The translations under genes were made by a program, and so were the position numbers. DNA of 64,000 nucleotides from Bacillota bacterium (lineage in GTDB: Bacteria > Bacillota > Clostridia > Christensenellales > SZUA-584), in NCBI GenBank assembly GCA_023412005.1, contig JAEYOE010000003.1, forward strand, positions 1 through 64,000. The letters run 5' to 3'. Of this stretch, positions 16,465 through 25,603 are shown piece after piece (positions within the stretch are counted from its first letter, which is position 1; every line of letters begins with the position of its first letter). The notes below the pieces were generated by a model. It was not told the DNA's origin and ran no database searches. It saw only the letters and a list, made by a program, of their open reading frames with translations.

Positions 16465-16495
16465 ATAAAGCGGGGGAAACACTCCCCCGCTTTAT
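16465..16495 (-). other. 12-base-pair hairpin in the flgE-flbD intergenic RNA
   Basis: ATAAAGCGGGGG pairs perfectly with CCCCCGCTTTAT around a 7-base loop. No T-run follows on either strand, so it is not a standard terminator. On the transcript it lies after flgE and ends 16 bases before the flbD start, whose AAGGGGG ribosome binding site could compete for the C-rich arm. It may protect or separate the hook and motor halves of the operon mRNA. Confidence 0.7.
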
Positions 16496-16506
16496 CTGCG
16501 GGCCAA

Positions 16507-17400
16507 TTATCTAACCATATTCACCAGTTCTTCGAGCATTTGGTCTGTAGTTGTGATAATTCTCGAGTTGGCCTGAAAGCCTCTCTGTGTGACGATCATG
16601 TCGGCAAACTCTGCCGTTAAGTCGATATTCGCCATTTCCAGTGTGCCGGGATTCAGCTTGCCTGCGCCGTTCGTGGCCGGTTTCACATACTGAGGTTCGC
16701 CCGAGTTCACCGTTGTCCTGTACGAGTTTTCACCGCTTTTTTCAAGGCCGTTTGGGTTTGCGAACTTCGCAATGGCCACAACGCCCAGCTTCTGGCTCGT
16801 GTTTGTTGCATCAAGCCCCACAACCTCACCGTCTTTGTTGATCGAAATATCGGTGTAGCCTGCCGGAATTGTCAGATAATGCAGATCGCCCGTCACATAC
16901 TGCGTATCCGGAAGCGTCTCGGGAATGTTATCAGGATTGGGCAGCGGCGGAGCCGGGTAAGCGGGATTGGGTATGGTCATGTTCGCATTGACGCACATAA
17001 TATAGTTGCCGTTCGCGTCAACCAGCCGATTCGAAGAATCGGTATACAGATTACCGGCGCGCGTGTAGGTCATCTCCGTGCCGTCCGATATCACGAAATA
17101 ACCGTCGCCGTCAATTGAAAGATCCAGCGCGTAGCCGGTGTACTGCGGCGTGCCTTTTGTGTGCATCACGTCGATAGTCGCAACCTGCACACCAAGACCG
17201 ATCTGCTGCGGGTTTGTGCCGCCGCTGGTGCCGCCCGATGTCGACGCCGGCTTTATCGTCTGGCTGTAAATATCCTGAAATATCACACGGCTCGATTTGT
17301 AGCCGATTGTGTTAACGTTGGCAATGTTGTTGCCGATAACATCCATCTTTGTCTGATGGTTACGAAGTCCGGTTACACCGGAATATAATGAACGCATCAT
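16507..17400 (-). CDS. flgE: Flagellar hook protein FlgE
   Basis: This 297-residue rod/hook-family protein starts with MMRSLYSGVTGLRNHQTKMDVIGNNIANVNTIGYK, shown here as its first helix and loop, and ends with the conserved C-terminal helix (MIVTQRGFQANSRIITTTDQMLEELVNMV cut by convention). The body (about 80-220) contains the GYALDLSIDGDGYFVIS and YTRAGNLYTDSS motifs. Its place right after flgD and fliK identifies it as hook FlgE and not a rod FlgG. Firmicutes FlgE proteins are similarly short. GAGGAGG precedes the start ten bases upstream. Confidence 0.93.
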   Translation of the reverse strand: MMRSLYSGVTGLRNHQTKMDVIGNNIANVNTIGYKSSRVIFQDIYSQTIKPASTSGGTSGGTNPQQIGLGVQVATIDVMHTKGTPQYTGYALDLSIDGDGYFVISDGTEMTYTRAGNLYTDSSNRLVDANGNYIMCVNANMTIPNPAYPAPPLPNPDNIPETLPDTQYVTGDLHYLTIPAGYTDISINKDGEVVGLDATNTSQKLGVVAIAKFANPNGLEKSGENSYRTTVNSGEPQYVKPATNGAGKLNPGTLEMANIDLTAEFADMIVTQRGFQANSRIITTTDQMLEELVNMVR

Positions 17401-17405
17401 AGTGG

Positions 17406-18074
17406 TTATTCCTCCTCATTCTCAGTTGGGGTTTCGGTTGCCGGCGGCGTATCGGTTACCGTCGGGCTTTCTGTCGCGATTTCCGTAATGCTGGAGATCG
17501 GCACGTTCTTCCCGCTGACCACGGCATACAAAGCGCCGTCCTTCACAATCAGCTTATCGACCTTACCGGTGACTGTTGTCGTTTGGTTATCGGTGCCGGT
17601 TATCGTTGCTGTCACCGTTTTGCCAATCAACCCGGCTCCCTTAAGAATCTGGTCATCAAGGTTCTGTCCGCTCGATGCATCCATCACACCCGTGACTTTT
17701 GCCGCGTCGAAATACTTGTCACCGATCAGCAAATAGTTGATTCCCTTCTCACTGACCACGCCGCTCACGATGCCGTGCGAGATAGTCGATCCGTCCTGCA
17801 CGTAAACGTGTTTTCCAATCATGCTGTACGCTTGCGTCAGCGCAAAGCTCGAGCTCATCGCGTTCATGGCCTCAAGCGCCGAAAACTGCGCCATCTGTGC
17901 CATGAAATTTTCATTGCTCGTGGGCTCCATCGGGTCCTGATTCTCCATTTGAGCCACAAGAATTTTCAAAAAATCACTCTGGTCGAGCTTGCTGCCTGTT
18001 TTTCGCTGGCTTTTCTGATATTCCTCAAGCGACCTTGCCGCCGATGACGACGATGCCGCGTCTACTGTTGACAT
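17406..18074 (-). CDS. flgD: Flagellar hook assembly scaffold FlgD
   Basis: FlgD caps the growing hook and leaves after hook completion. The 222-residue protein has the conserved N-terminal export/cap segment (LDQSDFLKILVAQMENQDPMEPTSNENFMAQMAQFS, about 30-65), a SALEAMNAM helix, and a C-terminal beta-rich part. A Thr/Pro/Glu-rich acidic tail ends it. It is 5 bases upstream of flgE and 14 bases after fliK, the normal hook gene order. Confidence 0.95.
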   Translation of the reverse strand: MSTVDAASSSSAARSLEEYQKSQRKTGSKLDQSDFLKILVAQMENQDPMEPTSNENFMAQMAQFSALEAMNAMSSSFALTQAYSMIGKHVYVQDGSTISHGIVSGVVSEKGINYLLIGDKYFDAAKVTGVMDASSGQNLDDQILKGAGLIGKTVTATITGTDNQTTTVTGKVDKLIVKDGALYAVVSGKNVPISSITEIATESPTVTDTPPATETPTENEEE

Positions 18075-18088
18075 AACGCAATCTCCTT

Positions 18089-19519
18089 TTAGGCAAGATA
18101 TTCAACGGAACTTCCGCCCTGCATATAACCGGTTATTTGCGACATCGTCTCAAATACGCCGGTTCCGGCGATCTGATCCAGCGATACCTGGCTGCGCCCG
18201 CTTTGCTTCTTTGAGCTGCCGCCCTGGCTGAACGACCGGTGATCCGGGCTTGTCTGCATCTGGCTTTGATAAGTCACGTCGATGTTGGTAATGGCAATCC
18301 CCTTATCTTTGAGCGCCGCCTGCATTGATGAAACCTGATCGGCAAACATGCTTTTCACATTCACATCGTCTGTTTTAATCTGCATGCGGATCTCGCCGTT
18401 TTGCATCGACAGCTTGATACTAACCTTACCCAGAAAATCGGGTTTCAGCTCCACATCGAAATCGGTCTTGCCGTCGCTGACCTGCGTGCTCAGCTTGTCC
18501 ACGATGCGCATCACATTGTCTTTCACAAAGTCCGAACCGGTGTTTGGCTGAGCCTTCTCGGTTGTTATCGTGGTGTCTGTTTGTGCTGCCGATACGGAAA
18601 CGGGCGGCACAGTCACCGCCGCGTCGGGTTTTTGCGCTGTCTGCGTTTCAGACGCAGTTGCTTGACTTGACGATTTTGCCGTCTGTACCGTGTTTGCCTT
18701 GTCATCTGCCGGCTGATCCGTCGGCTGCACCATAGCAGGCCCGGATACCTCCGGTTTGGCTTGTGTCGGTTTCACCGTCTCGGGTCCCGCCTGCGCGTTT
18801 GCAGGCATCACCGCTTCTTCTGCCGGTGCTTTCACCGTATCCGCAGCCGTTGTCTTCGCGTCCTGGGAAGCTTTCAGCTTGAGGAGCAATGCCGCAATTT
18901 GGTCCGGCAGAGCCGAAATATCCGCTGCCGTACCGGCAGCCTTCGTTATCACCGGCGTTGTATCCGCATCCGCGGCATTGGATACCGGTGCATTATTGGT
19001 ACTCTCGAACGAGCCCAAATAGTCGCCAACTGCTTTGGCAATGGCCTGCTGCAGCTCAGGAGGGAGCTGGCTCAGTTGGTCTTTGGACAGCATCCTTGCA
19101 TATGTCTCCAACGCTCCTGCTTGCTCTGTGGTCTGTGTCAGGCCTTGGAGCAGCTGCTCCAAAATCTGATTGACAGTGTTCGTTGCCGAACCGTCCTGCA
19201 CAGATACGGAGGAGAGGTCAGATTGATAATCCAGCAAACCGAATCCTTCGAGAATGCCAACAATTTGAGTTTGCGCCTGCTCGTCCGTCAAATCGGCGGC
19301 CATGCTGTTATCCTGAGTATTGTCAATCGACTGATTCGCGGCCGCAGCAGGGTTTCCGTACGGCGCTTCGTCCGCCTTGATGCAGTCTTCCAGCTTTTTT
19401 TTGAATGCCAGCGGTTCCTTCCGGTCGGCATTGCTTTTCTGCACCGTTGCCGCTTGTCTGCTTGTATCGGTACCGGTATTGATCGGTGTCTCGATTGACA
19501 TCAAAGGCAAGTTTGACAA
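18089..19519 (-). CDS. fliK: Flagellar hook-length control protein FliK
   Basis: FliK is the exported molecular ruler that sets hook length and triggers the FlhB substrate switch. The 476-residue protein has a long, low-complexity Thr/Ala/Pro/Gln-rich central part (about 165-330) and a C-terminal Flg_hook domain (about 335-430; FDVELKPDFLGKVSIKLSM). The tail is basic and Ser/Gln-rich. It lies between the ylxF-like gene and flgD, the standard FliK position. A second, larger FliK-like protein is encoded at 52730-54529. Confidence 0.92.
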   Translation of the reverse strand: MSNLPLMSIETPINTGTDTSRQAATVQKSNADRKEPLAFKKKLEDCIKADEAPYGNPAAAANQSIDNTQDNSMAADLTDEQAQTQIVGILEGFGLLDYQSDLSSVSVQDGSATNTVNQILEQLLQGLTQTTEQAGALETYARMLSKDQLSQLPPELQQAIAKAVGDYLGSFESTNNAPVSNAADADTTPVITKAAGTAADISALPDQIAALLLKLKASQDAKTTAADTVKAPAEEAVMPANAQAGPETVKPTQAKPEVSGPAMVQPTDQPADDKANTVQTAKSSSQATASETQTAQKPDAAVTVPPVSVSAAQTDTTITTEKAQPNTGSDFVKDNVMRIVDKLSTQVSDGKTDFDVELKPDFLGKVSIKLSMQNGEIRMQIKTDDVNVKSMFADQVSSMQAALKDKGIAITNIDVTYQSQMQTSPDHRSFSQGGSSKKQSGRSQVSLDQIAGTGVFETMSQITGYMQGGSSVEYLA

Positions 19520-19569
19520 AGACCTTCCTCCTTCCTGTTCAGTTTTCGTTGCATCAAAACGCCTCCTTC

Positions 19570-20322
19570 TTAACTGCTTTGTTTCATCATCTCCGACAAA
19601 ACTTTTGATGCAGTCTTTGAGTTCATATTGGAGAGTATTTTTGACGCGCTTTCACTGCTCATATTGAGCAGCAGATCCACGATATGCTGCGTTTCCAGCG
19701 GCGTAATCATTTTTGCGGCTGCCACAGGGTCCATCTTTTCAAACACCTTGGCAGCAGTCTGAATATCAGTCTTTGCCTGCTCGTCCTGAGCCGCCGTATC
19801 CGTTTGCTGCTGCTGCGTCTGTTCTTTTTCCGCCGCCGCAGCCTCCCTTGCCGCAATATCCTTTTCTCGCTTGTCTAACTCTCCTTTTGTATTATCGAGC
19901 GTTTTTTGCTTTTCCTTAAGCTTTGCTTTTTGATCAGTCAATTTTGTTTTTTCGGTTTCCAGATCCGCCTGCTGTTTTTCAAGGTCAGCCTGCAGCGCCC
20001 GAAGCTCGGCATCGGTCATTTTGCCCTCCACTTTGGGCTGGCTCGCCTGCAGAAAATCAATCACGATCTGCTTAATTCCGCCCACGTCAAAATAAACGCA
20101 CGCAGCGCCCGCAATGATCAATATAATCAAAAAAATGCTGAACACAGCAGCTCCGGATATCTTCTTTTTTTCTTTTTTATTTTGTCCGGTTTTTCCGGGT
20201 CCCGCAGAAGGCTGCGGCCTGGACGGTGGTGCGGGTTTGATTGGGTTGGCTTTTGCTTGGGCCTGTTGTTTTTTTGCGCCTTTTTCCGCGCCCGGTCTTT
20301 CGTCTCTATCTTGAATATCCAT
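19570..20322 (-). CDS. MotE/YlxF-like membrane protein with coiled coil
   Basis: The 250-residue protein has a Pro/Lys-rich cytoplasmic N-terminus, one membrane segment at about residues 55-77 (AAVFSIFLIILIIAGAACVYF), a coiled coil at about 100-175 (LRALQADLEKQQADLETEKT), and a C-terminal MgtE-N-like helical domain (about 185-250; VFEKMDPVAAAKMITPLETQ). This is the layout of B. subtilis YlxF and of MotE-like proteins, which sit between fliJ and fliK. A role in stator or export support is suggested by relatives but not proven. It starts 11 bases after fliJ ends. Confidence 0.85.
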   Translation of the reverse strand: MDIQDRDERPGAEKGAKKQQAQAKANPIKPAPPSRPQPSAGPGKTGQNKKEKKKISGAAVFSIFLIILIIAGAACVYFDVGGIKQIVIDFLQASQPKVEGKMTDAELRALQADLEKQQADLETEKTKLTDQKAKLKEKQKTLDNTKGELDKREKDIAAREAAAAEKEQTQQQQTDTAAQDEQAKTDIQTAAKVFEKMDPVAAAKMITPLETQHIVDLLLNMSSESASKILSNMNSKTASKVLSEMMKQSS

Positions 20323-20332
20323 ATTCGTTTCC

Positions 20333-20773
20333 TTACGTTATCGATACTTTATATGAAACCAGATCGTCAATGAACTTGTTTTGCTGCTTCTTAACCTCAG
20401 CAAGATAGTCATTGTACTGGTTATCACGCAGATTATCGAGCAGCTTAATCTCTCTGCGCACATTCACAAGCTTTTGCATCCATTCTTCCTTTTCTTCCTC
20501 AAGCTGCGCGATGTGCGTTAAGATAGCGGCCATTGATGTTTTGGCGCTTTCGAAATAATCGCCGTAATGATGAGCGCGGTGCACCACCATGCCGTGACAG
20601 ACTTCGCCAGTAAACTCGCATGTCGTTTTATCAAAGCAGCCGTTCAGCGCCGCAAGCTGATCCTTGCTGGCGTTGATTCTCGCTTCAATCATGCCGATTT
20701 GCAGCTTGTGCTGCTTTTCAAGGCTTATTTGCATGTCGTACCACGACTGCAGCGAAAATACAAATTGCTTCAT
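20333..20773 (-). CDS. fliJ: Flagellar export protein FliJ
   Basis: FliJ (146 residues) is an all-helical coiled-coil stalk that sits in the FliI ATPase ring and helps drive export. The sequence begins MKQFVFSLQSWYDMQ, typical of the family, and is heptad-rich almost throughout, with a long charged helix (IAQLEEEKEEWMQKLVNVRRE). An insertion with CFDKTTCEFTGEVCHG at about 47-62 contains three cysteines, which is unusual for FliJ. It overlaps fliI by four bases. Confidence 0.9.
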   Translation of the reverse strand: MKQFVFSLQSWYDMQISLEKQHKLQIGMIEARINASKDQLAALNGCFDKTTCEFTGEVCHGMVVHRAHHYGDYFESAKTSMAAILTHIAQLEEEKEEWMQKLVNVRREIKLLDNLRDNQYNDYLAEVKKQQNKFIDDLVSYKVSIT

Positions 20774-22101
20774 GAGCGTTCACTTCGCATTTCGTATATT
20801 TGATTGACGATATCCATCGTTTGATCAAAAGAAAACCGTTCGTCCACCTGCTGGCGCAGCAGCCCCAAAATCGCATCATTCAGCGCAATCGCCTCATCAA
20901 TTTTAGAGCTGGAGCCTGCTTTGTATGCGCCGATTGAGATCAGATCCTGCGCGTCTTTATAGGTAGACATGACGCCCTTCAAATATGCCACCTTTTTCAA
21001 AGACTCCCGTTCCATCACATCCGGCATCAAACGGCTGACGCTTTGCAGCACATCAATCGCCGGATAATGGTTGCCGTTGGCGAGCTTGCGCGTCAGCACA
21101 ATATGCCCGTCCAATATGCCTCTCACCGTATCGGATATCGGCTCGTCAAGATCATCGCCTTCCACCAGCACGGTATAAAGCCCGGTTATGGAGCCTTTGC
21201 TGCACATGCCTGCGCGTTCCAGCAGCTTTGGGAGTATCGCGTACACCGACGGTGTGAATCCGCGCGACACGGGTGGTTCACCGATCGCCATACCGATTTC
21301 GCGCTGCGCCATCGCAAAGCGCGTCAGCGAATCCATCATCAGCATCACATCAAGGCCCTGGCTGCGAAAATACTCCGCTATCGCCGTCCCAACCATCGCC
21401 GACTTCAAACGCACCAGAGCGGGCTGATCCGACGTCGCAATCACAAGTATGGAGCGCTTAAGCCCCTCTTCCTTGAGGTCCTTTTCAATAAAGTCGCGAA
21501 CCTCGCGGCCTCTTTCGCCAATCAGTACAATCACGTTGATGTCTGCCGATGTGTTTCTCGCAATCATACCGAGCAATGTGCTTTTGCCAACGCCGCTGCC
21601 TGCGAATATGCCGATTCTTTGGCCCTTCCCAAGCGTCAGCATAGAATCCACCGCCTTCACACCAAGCGGCAGCTTCTCTGTGATGCGTTTTCTCTCCAGC
21701 GGGCTTGGCGGGTTGTTCATAATCGGGTAATAGTCGTCCGGCTTCACAGGCCCACGCCCGTCCATCGGGTTTCCGAGGCCGTCGAGCACGCGGCCCAAAA
21801 AGTCGTTGCCGACCGGCACCTTCAGCGCTCTGTTGTCGGATACCACGTAGCTGCTCGGCCCCACGCCGGACAAATCGCCGAACGGCATCAGCAGCACTTT
21901 CTTTTCTTTAAAACCGACCACCTCGGAAAGTATGAATTTCGATTTATCGTCGGTGTAGATGCGGCAGATATCGCCAAGCTTGGCGGAAAGGCCGACGGCT
22001 TCAACAGTCAAACCGTAAATCTGGCTGACGCGGCCGCCGTATTCAAAAAAATCTTTATTGTTAAGCGCATCCTTGAGGCGCTGCGTTTTGGCAAACATCA
22101 C
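20770..22101 (-). CDS. fliI: Flagellum-specific ATP synthase FliI
   Basis: FliI is the hexameric ATPase of the flagellar type III export apparatus. The 443-residue protein has the F1-beta-like fold with Walker A GIFAGSGVGKSTLLGMIAR (about 165-183), a VLIGERGREVRDFIEKDL element, Walker B DVMLMMDSLTRFAMAQREI, and the ATPase alpha/beta signature around PPVSRGFTPSVYAILPKL. The ATG overlaps the fliH stop (ATGA). The length is normal. Confidence 0.98.
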   Translation of the reverse strand: MMFAKTQRLKDALNNKDFFEYGGRVSQIYGLTVEAVGLSAKLGDICRIYTDDKSKFILSEVVGFKEKKVLLMPFGDLSGVGPSSYVVSDNRALKVPVGNDFLGRVLDGLGNPMDGRGPVKPDDYYPIMNNPPSPLERKRITEKLPLGVKAVDSMLTLGKGQRIGIFAGSGVGKSTLLGMIARNTSADINVIVLIGERGREVRDFIEKDLKEEGLKRSILVIATSDQPALVRLKSAMVGTAIAEYFRSQGLDVMLMMDSLTRFAMAQREIGMAIGEPPVSRGFTPSVYAILPKLLERAGMCSKGSITGLYTVLVEGDDLDEPISDTVRGILDGHIVLTRKLANGNHYPAIDVLQSVSRLMPDVMERESLKKVAYLKGVMSTYKDAQDLISIGAYKAGSSSKIDEAIALNDAILGLLRQQVDERFSFDQTMDIVNQIYEMRSERS

Positions 22102-22829
22102 TCAACCTGCTCGTTCAAATACTGGCTGATTTTATTAAGCTGCATCGGTATGCCCGCATCCACAATCTCGCTGTCGGCCTCAATAATGCAACTGCCCGCA
22201 GGCAGATTTGCGTCTGCAATGATATCGACGTTTTTAACCGGTGCTTCGTCGCGGAGCCATTGGCCGCCGTCATTAAAATATCTGTCGTATTCGTCTTTAC
22301 TGATATAGAGCGAAAAATCATCCGCATGGCGGATGCTCGCAATCGCTTTTTTTATGATGTCTTTAAACACTTGATCGTTTCTGTCGATCTCAATATTTAC
22401 GATTTTTTCGGCAACATCCATCGACAGCGACAGCACGTCCGACTCAAGCGTCTGATACAGATTCTGCCGGTATTGTTCTATGCGGGCCAGCACGCTTTGC
22501 ACCTCTTCATTGTTGGCTTGCAGCTCGGCTGCCGCGGCCTGCCTGCCCTCTTCCAGCCCCTGTGCATAGCCTTCGTTGCGTGCCGCTTCTTTGAGCTGCT
22601 CCGCTTCGACCCGCGCATTATAAATGATTTGCTGCGCTTTTTCGTTGGCCGTCTGTATATAACCATGCGCCATCTCACGCACTGCAGGCGGAAGCTGTTC
22701 CTCTTCTTGCGCGCTGAGTGCTTTTTCGAGAACCTTCTCTTCGCGCCGTATCGTCTCTTTCGGGGTAATCACAATAAACGACCGGTTAAGATTCATATTG
22801 TCGATCAACGTTTTATCAATCTTATACAA
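22098..22829 (-). CDS. fliH: Flagellar assembly protein FliH
   Basis: FliH (243 residues) binds FliI, restrains it, and links it to the C-ring. A long coiled coil (about 35-120; EKAQQIIYNARVEAEQLKEAARNEGYAQGLEEGRQAA in part) contains a G-x3-G-type stretch. The C-terminal FliH/HrpE domain (about 120-240) includes LSMDVAEKIVNIEIDRND. The start appears to be TTG at 22829 with AGGAG nine bases upstream inside fliG; no better start exists. Overlaps with both neighbours indicate tight coupling. Confidence 0.93.
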   Translation of the reverse strand: MYKIDKTLIDNMNLNRSFIVITPKETIRREEKVLEKALSAQEEEQLPPAVREMAHGYIQTANEKAQQIIYNARVEAEQLKEAARNEGYAQGLEEGRQAAAAELQANNEEVQSVLARIEQYRQNLYQTLESDVLSLSMDVAEKIVNIEIDRNDQVFKDIIKKAIASIRHADDFSLYISKDEYDRYFNDGGQWLRDEAPVKNVDIIADANLPAGSCIIEADSEIVDAGIPMQLNKISQYLNEQVE

Positions 22830-23829
22830 TCAGCTCATCTCCTGAATTCCGTGCAATGATAATCTCTCCGGTGTCATCCAACCTTCTGATCACGTTGACG
22901 ATCTTCTGCTGGGACTCTTCCACGTCTCTGACCCTGACCGGCCCCATGTATTCCATGTCTTCCTTGATCATTTCCTGCAGACGCTTACTGATGTTATCGA
23001 AGATAACCTTAGCCACCTCATTGGTTGCGCCCTTAAGCGCAATGGCAAGATCCCGATTGTCGATTTCCTTGAGGACGCGCTGTATCGACTGATTTCCGAG
23101 CTTGACGATATCCTCGAAAATGAACATGCGTTTTCTGATCTCTTCCACAAGCTCAGCATCCGATTCTTCCAGAGCCTCCAGCAGATGTCTTTCCGTACCG
23201 CGGTCTACGCTGTTGAGTATGTTGACAAGGCTGTCAATGCCGCCTGTAATCGTCTGATCTCCGACACTCAGGGTCGAGAGCTTCTTCTCCAGCACACGCT
23301 CGGTCTCTTTGATATACTCCGGCGATGTAATGCCCATGTTGGCGATGCGCGCGATAACACTCGTCTGCTTTTCCAGCGGCAGCGCGGAGAGAATCTGTGC
23401 CGCGTTCTTCGGGTCTACATATGAAAGTATCAGCGCAATGGTCTGCGGGTGTTCACCCTGTATAAAGTTCAGCACCTGTGTCGTATCAGCCTTGCGTATG
23501 AAATCAAAAGGCTTCACACGAAGTGAAGCGGACAGTCTGCCGATTAAATCATCCGTACGATCTTGTCCGAATGCTTTGTTTAATATGTCGCGGGCGTAAT
23601 CGATACCGCCCTCGGAAATGTACTTTCTGGCAATGCACATCTGCATGAACTCATCAACCACCGATTCTTTAACCTCAGGGTCAACGCGCCGCATGCTGGT
23701 GATGCTTAAGGTAAGCTGCTCCACCTCTTCTTCTGTTAGATATTTAAATACCTTGGCAGCATAATCCTTCCCCATCGTGATCATGAGAACAGCCGCTTTT
23801 TCTTTTGTTGAAAGCTTTTCACGCGCCAT
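22822..23829 (-). CDS. fliG: Flagellar motor switch protein FliG
   Basis: FliG (335 residues) is the rotor protein that contacts the stator and transmits torque. It has the N-terminal FliF-binding domain (about 1-105; KEKAAVLMITMGKDYAAKVFKYL), a middle domain with the EHPQTIALILSYVD motif (EHPQ, about 125), and the C-terminal torque domain (about 235-330) with charged helix residues in DIVKLGNQSIQRVLKEID. ATG 23829 lies 11 bases after fliF ends. Confidence 0.98.
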   Translation of the reverse strand: MAREKLSTKEKAAVLMITMGKDYAAKVFKYLTEEEVEQLTLSITSMRRVDPEVKESVVDEFMQMCIARKYISEGGIDYARDILNKAFGQDRTDDLIGRLSASLRVKPFDFIRKADTTQVLNFIQGEHPQTIALILSYVDPKNAAQILSALPLEKQTSVIARIANMGITSPEYIKETERVLEKKLSTLSVGDQTITGGIDSLVNILNSVDRGTERHLLEALEESDAELVEEIRKRMFIFEDIVKLGNQSIQRVLKEIDNRDLAIALKGATNEVAKVIFDNISKRLQEMIKEDMEYMGPVRVRDVEESQQKIVNVIRRLDDTGEIIIARNSGDELIV

Positions 23830-23840
23830 GTCTGTTCTCC

Positions 23841-25424
23841 TTAATCTTCATTCAGCCAGTTGCGAAGCAGATTCGCCACCGACTCCGGATTTTTGCCGAT
23901 ATAATCTTCAAGTATGTTCAGCTTGTTGTCTGTTTTTTCAAAGTCCTCCAGCTTGATATCGTCGAACGATTCAATTTGCTGTTCTCTTCCGCCAGGCATG
24001 GTCTCTTCATCAACTATGTAATCAAACCCACCCTCAGCCAATACGGGCTCTGGCTTTTTTGTGAACATCTTGAAGATCATAAACAGGAAAAACATAACGA
24101 TGAGCACGGTTCCCAATATGATCGCAAGGCGCATTGTTTCCGCCCTTTGCATGCTTGCAAGCATGCCTTGCTGTTGATCAATGCTGTCCTGAACGGCAGT
24201 GTCCTCAATCTGAGCAAACGGCAAAGGCAGCACGGTGATTCGCTCTTGATCCACACCCACGGCGGTGGCTACCAGCTGCTTGATCTCCTCCGAATAGTCG
24301 TCCACCGCATCGCTGTTGATAATCACGCTGACCGATAGTTCCTCAATTTGTCCCTTGGCCTGCTCAATCTGTGTTTTGGTCTGGTTCAGTTCATAATTGG
24401 CTTCGCGTGAAGCCTGATAGTAAACCGAATTATCGGCGTTTTCGTTCAGCGCATTCAGATACTGGGACGCGGTGCCGTTTGCGTCGATACCGGCAACAGC
24501 GCCGGTTGTGTTGTTGGTGATTTCTTCGACAAGCTCTTTCATGCTGACGGCCAAGCCTTCGGTGCCGTTTACCGGCGGCGCAAATTCCACCGACTCGGTC
24601 GATTTGGAATCGAAATTCAGCTTTACGTTAACCGTGGCTCTCACATTTTGTTCGCCGACAATCGCCGACAATAAGTTGATAATTTGCGTCTGAAGCTTTT
24701 GCTGAACGGCATCCTGAATTCCCAGCTGCGTATCCACCGTGCCGGTTATATCATTCGCGTTGGTGGAATAAACGTTGCCCTTGGAATCCACAATGCGCAC
24801 ATTCTCGGTCGTCATGCCGGATACGGCACCGGAAACAAGCTCCGCAATTGACTTGGTTTCGGACTCGGTCAGCTTTTGATTGTTCTTCAGTATCAGCATC
24901 ACAGAAGCTGTCGGCTCCGTGTTATCGTTCGACAGCACAAACGAACTGGATTCGCCCAGATCAAGATTGACAGATGCGTCTTCCACCTTGTCCATTTTCA
25001 GAACATCCTGCCGTAACTTCTCCTGTTGCTGCATCTGCCAGTATTTATTCTTTTCCATATCCGTCATGCCAAGGCCTGACGCTTTGTCGAATATTTCTGT
25101 GCTAAGTCCGCTGCTCGGATACCCTTGAGTCGCAAGCTGCATTTTAACGCCGGGCGCTGCATTCTCCTCCACAAGTATCGTGCCGGCGCCCTGCGGCATG
25201 TAATCCACATTCATCTCATCGAGTGCTGTCATCACTTCGCCCGCTTCAGCCGCGCTGCCCGAGAAAACCACCACATAGTTTTTCTGGTTCAGCACCACGG
25301 ACACCACAATGATGATAGCAATAATAATGGCAATCAGCACAAACAGCCGTGTCTTTTGCCCTTTGGTCATTTTTTTGAAGGATTCCGCTATTTTTGCGGG
25401 TAATGTCGTCAGTACATTTGCCAT
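23841..25424 (-). CDS. fliF: Flagellar MS-ring protein FliF
   Basis: FliF builds the membrane MS-ring. The 527-residue protein has two membrane segments (about 24-44, VLIAIIIAIIIVVSVVL; and about 430-450), with ring-building motifs between them (about 48-215; VDYMPQGAGTILVEENAAPGVKMQLA is part). The extra beta-collar is at about 230-420. The cytoplasmic C-terminus (IEDYIGKNPESVANLLRNWLNED-like end) is the FliG-binding tail. AGGAAG precedes the ATG. It is the first gene of the long minus-strand operon and diverges from flagellin gene 1. A convincing promoter could not be fixed. Confidence 0.97.
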   Translation of the reverse strand: MANVLTTLPAKIAESFKKMTKGQKTRLFVLIAIIIAIIIVVSVVLNQKNYVVVFSGSAAEAGEVMTALDEMNVDYMPQGAGTILVEENAAPGVKMQLATQGYPSSGLSTEIFDKASGLGMTDMEKNKYWQMQQQEKLRQDVLKMDKVEDASVNLDLGESSSFVLSNDNTEPTASVMLILKNNQKLTESETKSIAELVSGAVSGMTTENVRIVDSKGNVYSTNANDITGTVDTQLGIQDAVQQKLQTQIINLLSAIVGEQNVRATVNVKLNFDSKSTESVEFAPPVNGTEGLAVSMKELVEEITNNTTGAVAGIDANGTASQYLNALNENADNSVYYQASREANYELNQTKTQIEQAKGQIEELSVSVIINSDAVDDYSEEIKQLVATAVGVDQERITVLPLPFAQIEDTAVQDSIDQQQGMLASMQRAETMRLAIILGTVLIVMFFLFMIFKMFTKKPEPVLAEGGFDYIVDEETMPGGREQQIESFDDIKLEDFEKTDNKLNILEDYIGKNPESVANLLRNWLNED

Positions 25425-25513
25425 ATTTCTTCCTAAACCAATAAAAAATATATAAATATATGTGGAGCCGATTTATTAATAAACTTTTTCGCCCCGATGA
25501 ATCATTTTTTTGT

Positions 25514-25539
25514 TAAGTCTACGTGAAATGTGCCGATAT
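25514..25539 (+). promoter_or_regulatory. Sigma-28 promoter of flagellin gene 1
   Basis: TAAG (25514-25517), a 14-base spacer, and GCCGATAT (25532-25539) match the sigma-28 (SigD/FliA) consensus TAAA-N14/16-GCCGATAA. It lies about 105 bases upstream of the flagellin ATG, leaving a long regulatory leader. The cognate sigma factor is encoded at 35136-35924. Confidence 0.88.
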
Positions 25540-25603
25540 ATCAAGTGTAATCACTCAGCCTGTTTTACAATGGCGCCGTAAAATCGGCACGGGTGTTACA
25601 AAA

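Noticed and set aside
25425..25513. A sigma-A promoter for fliF
   Set aside because: TTTATT and TATATT spaced by 17 bases occur on the minus strand but match consensus poorly; not enough to claim a site.
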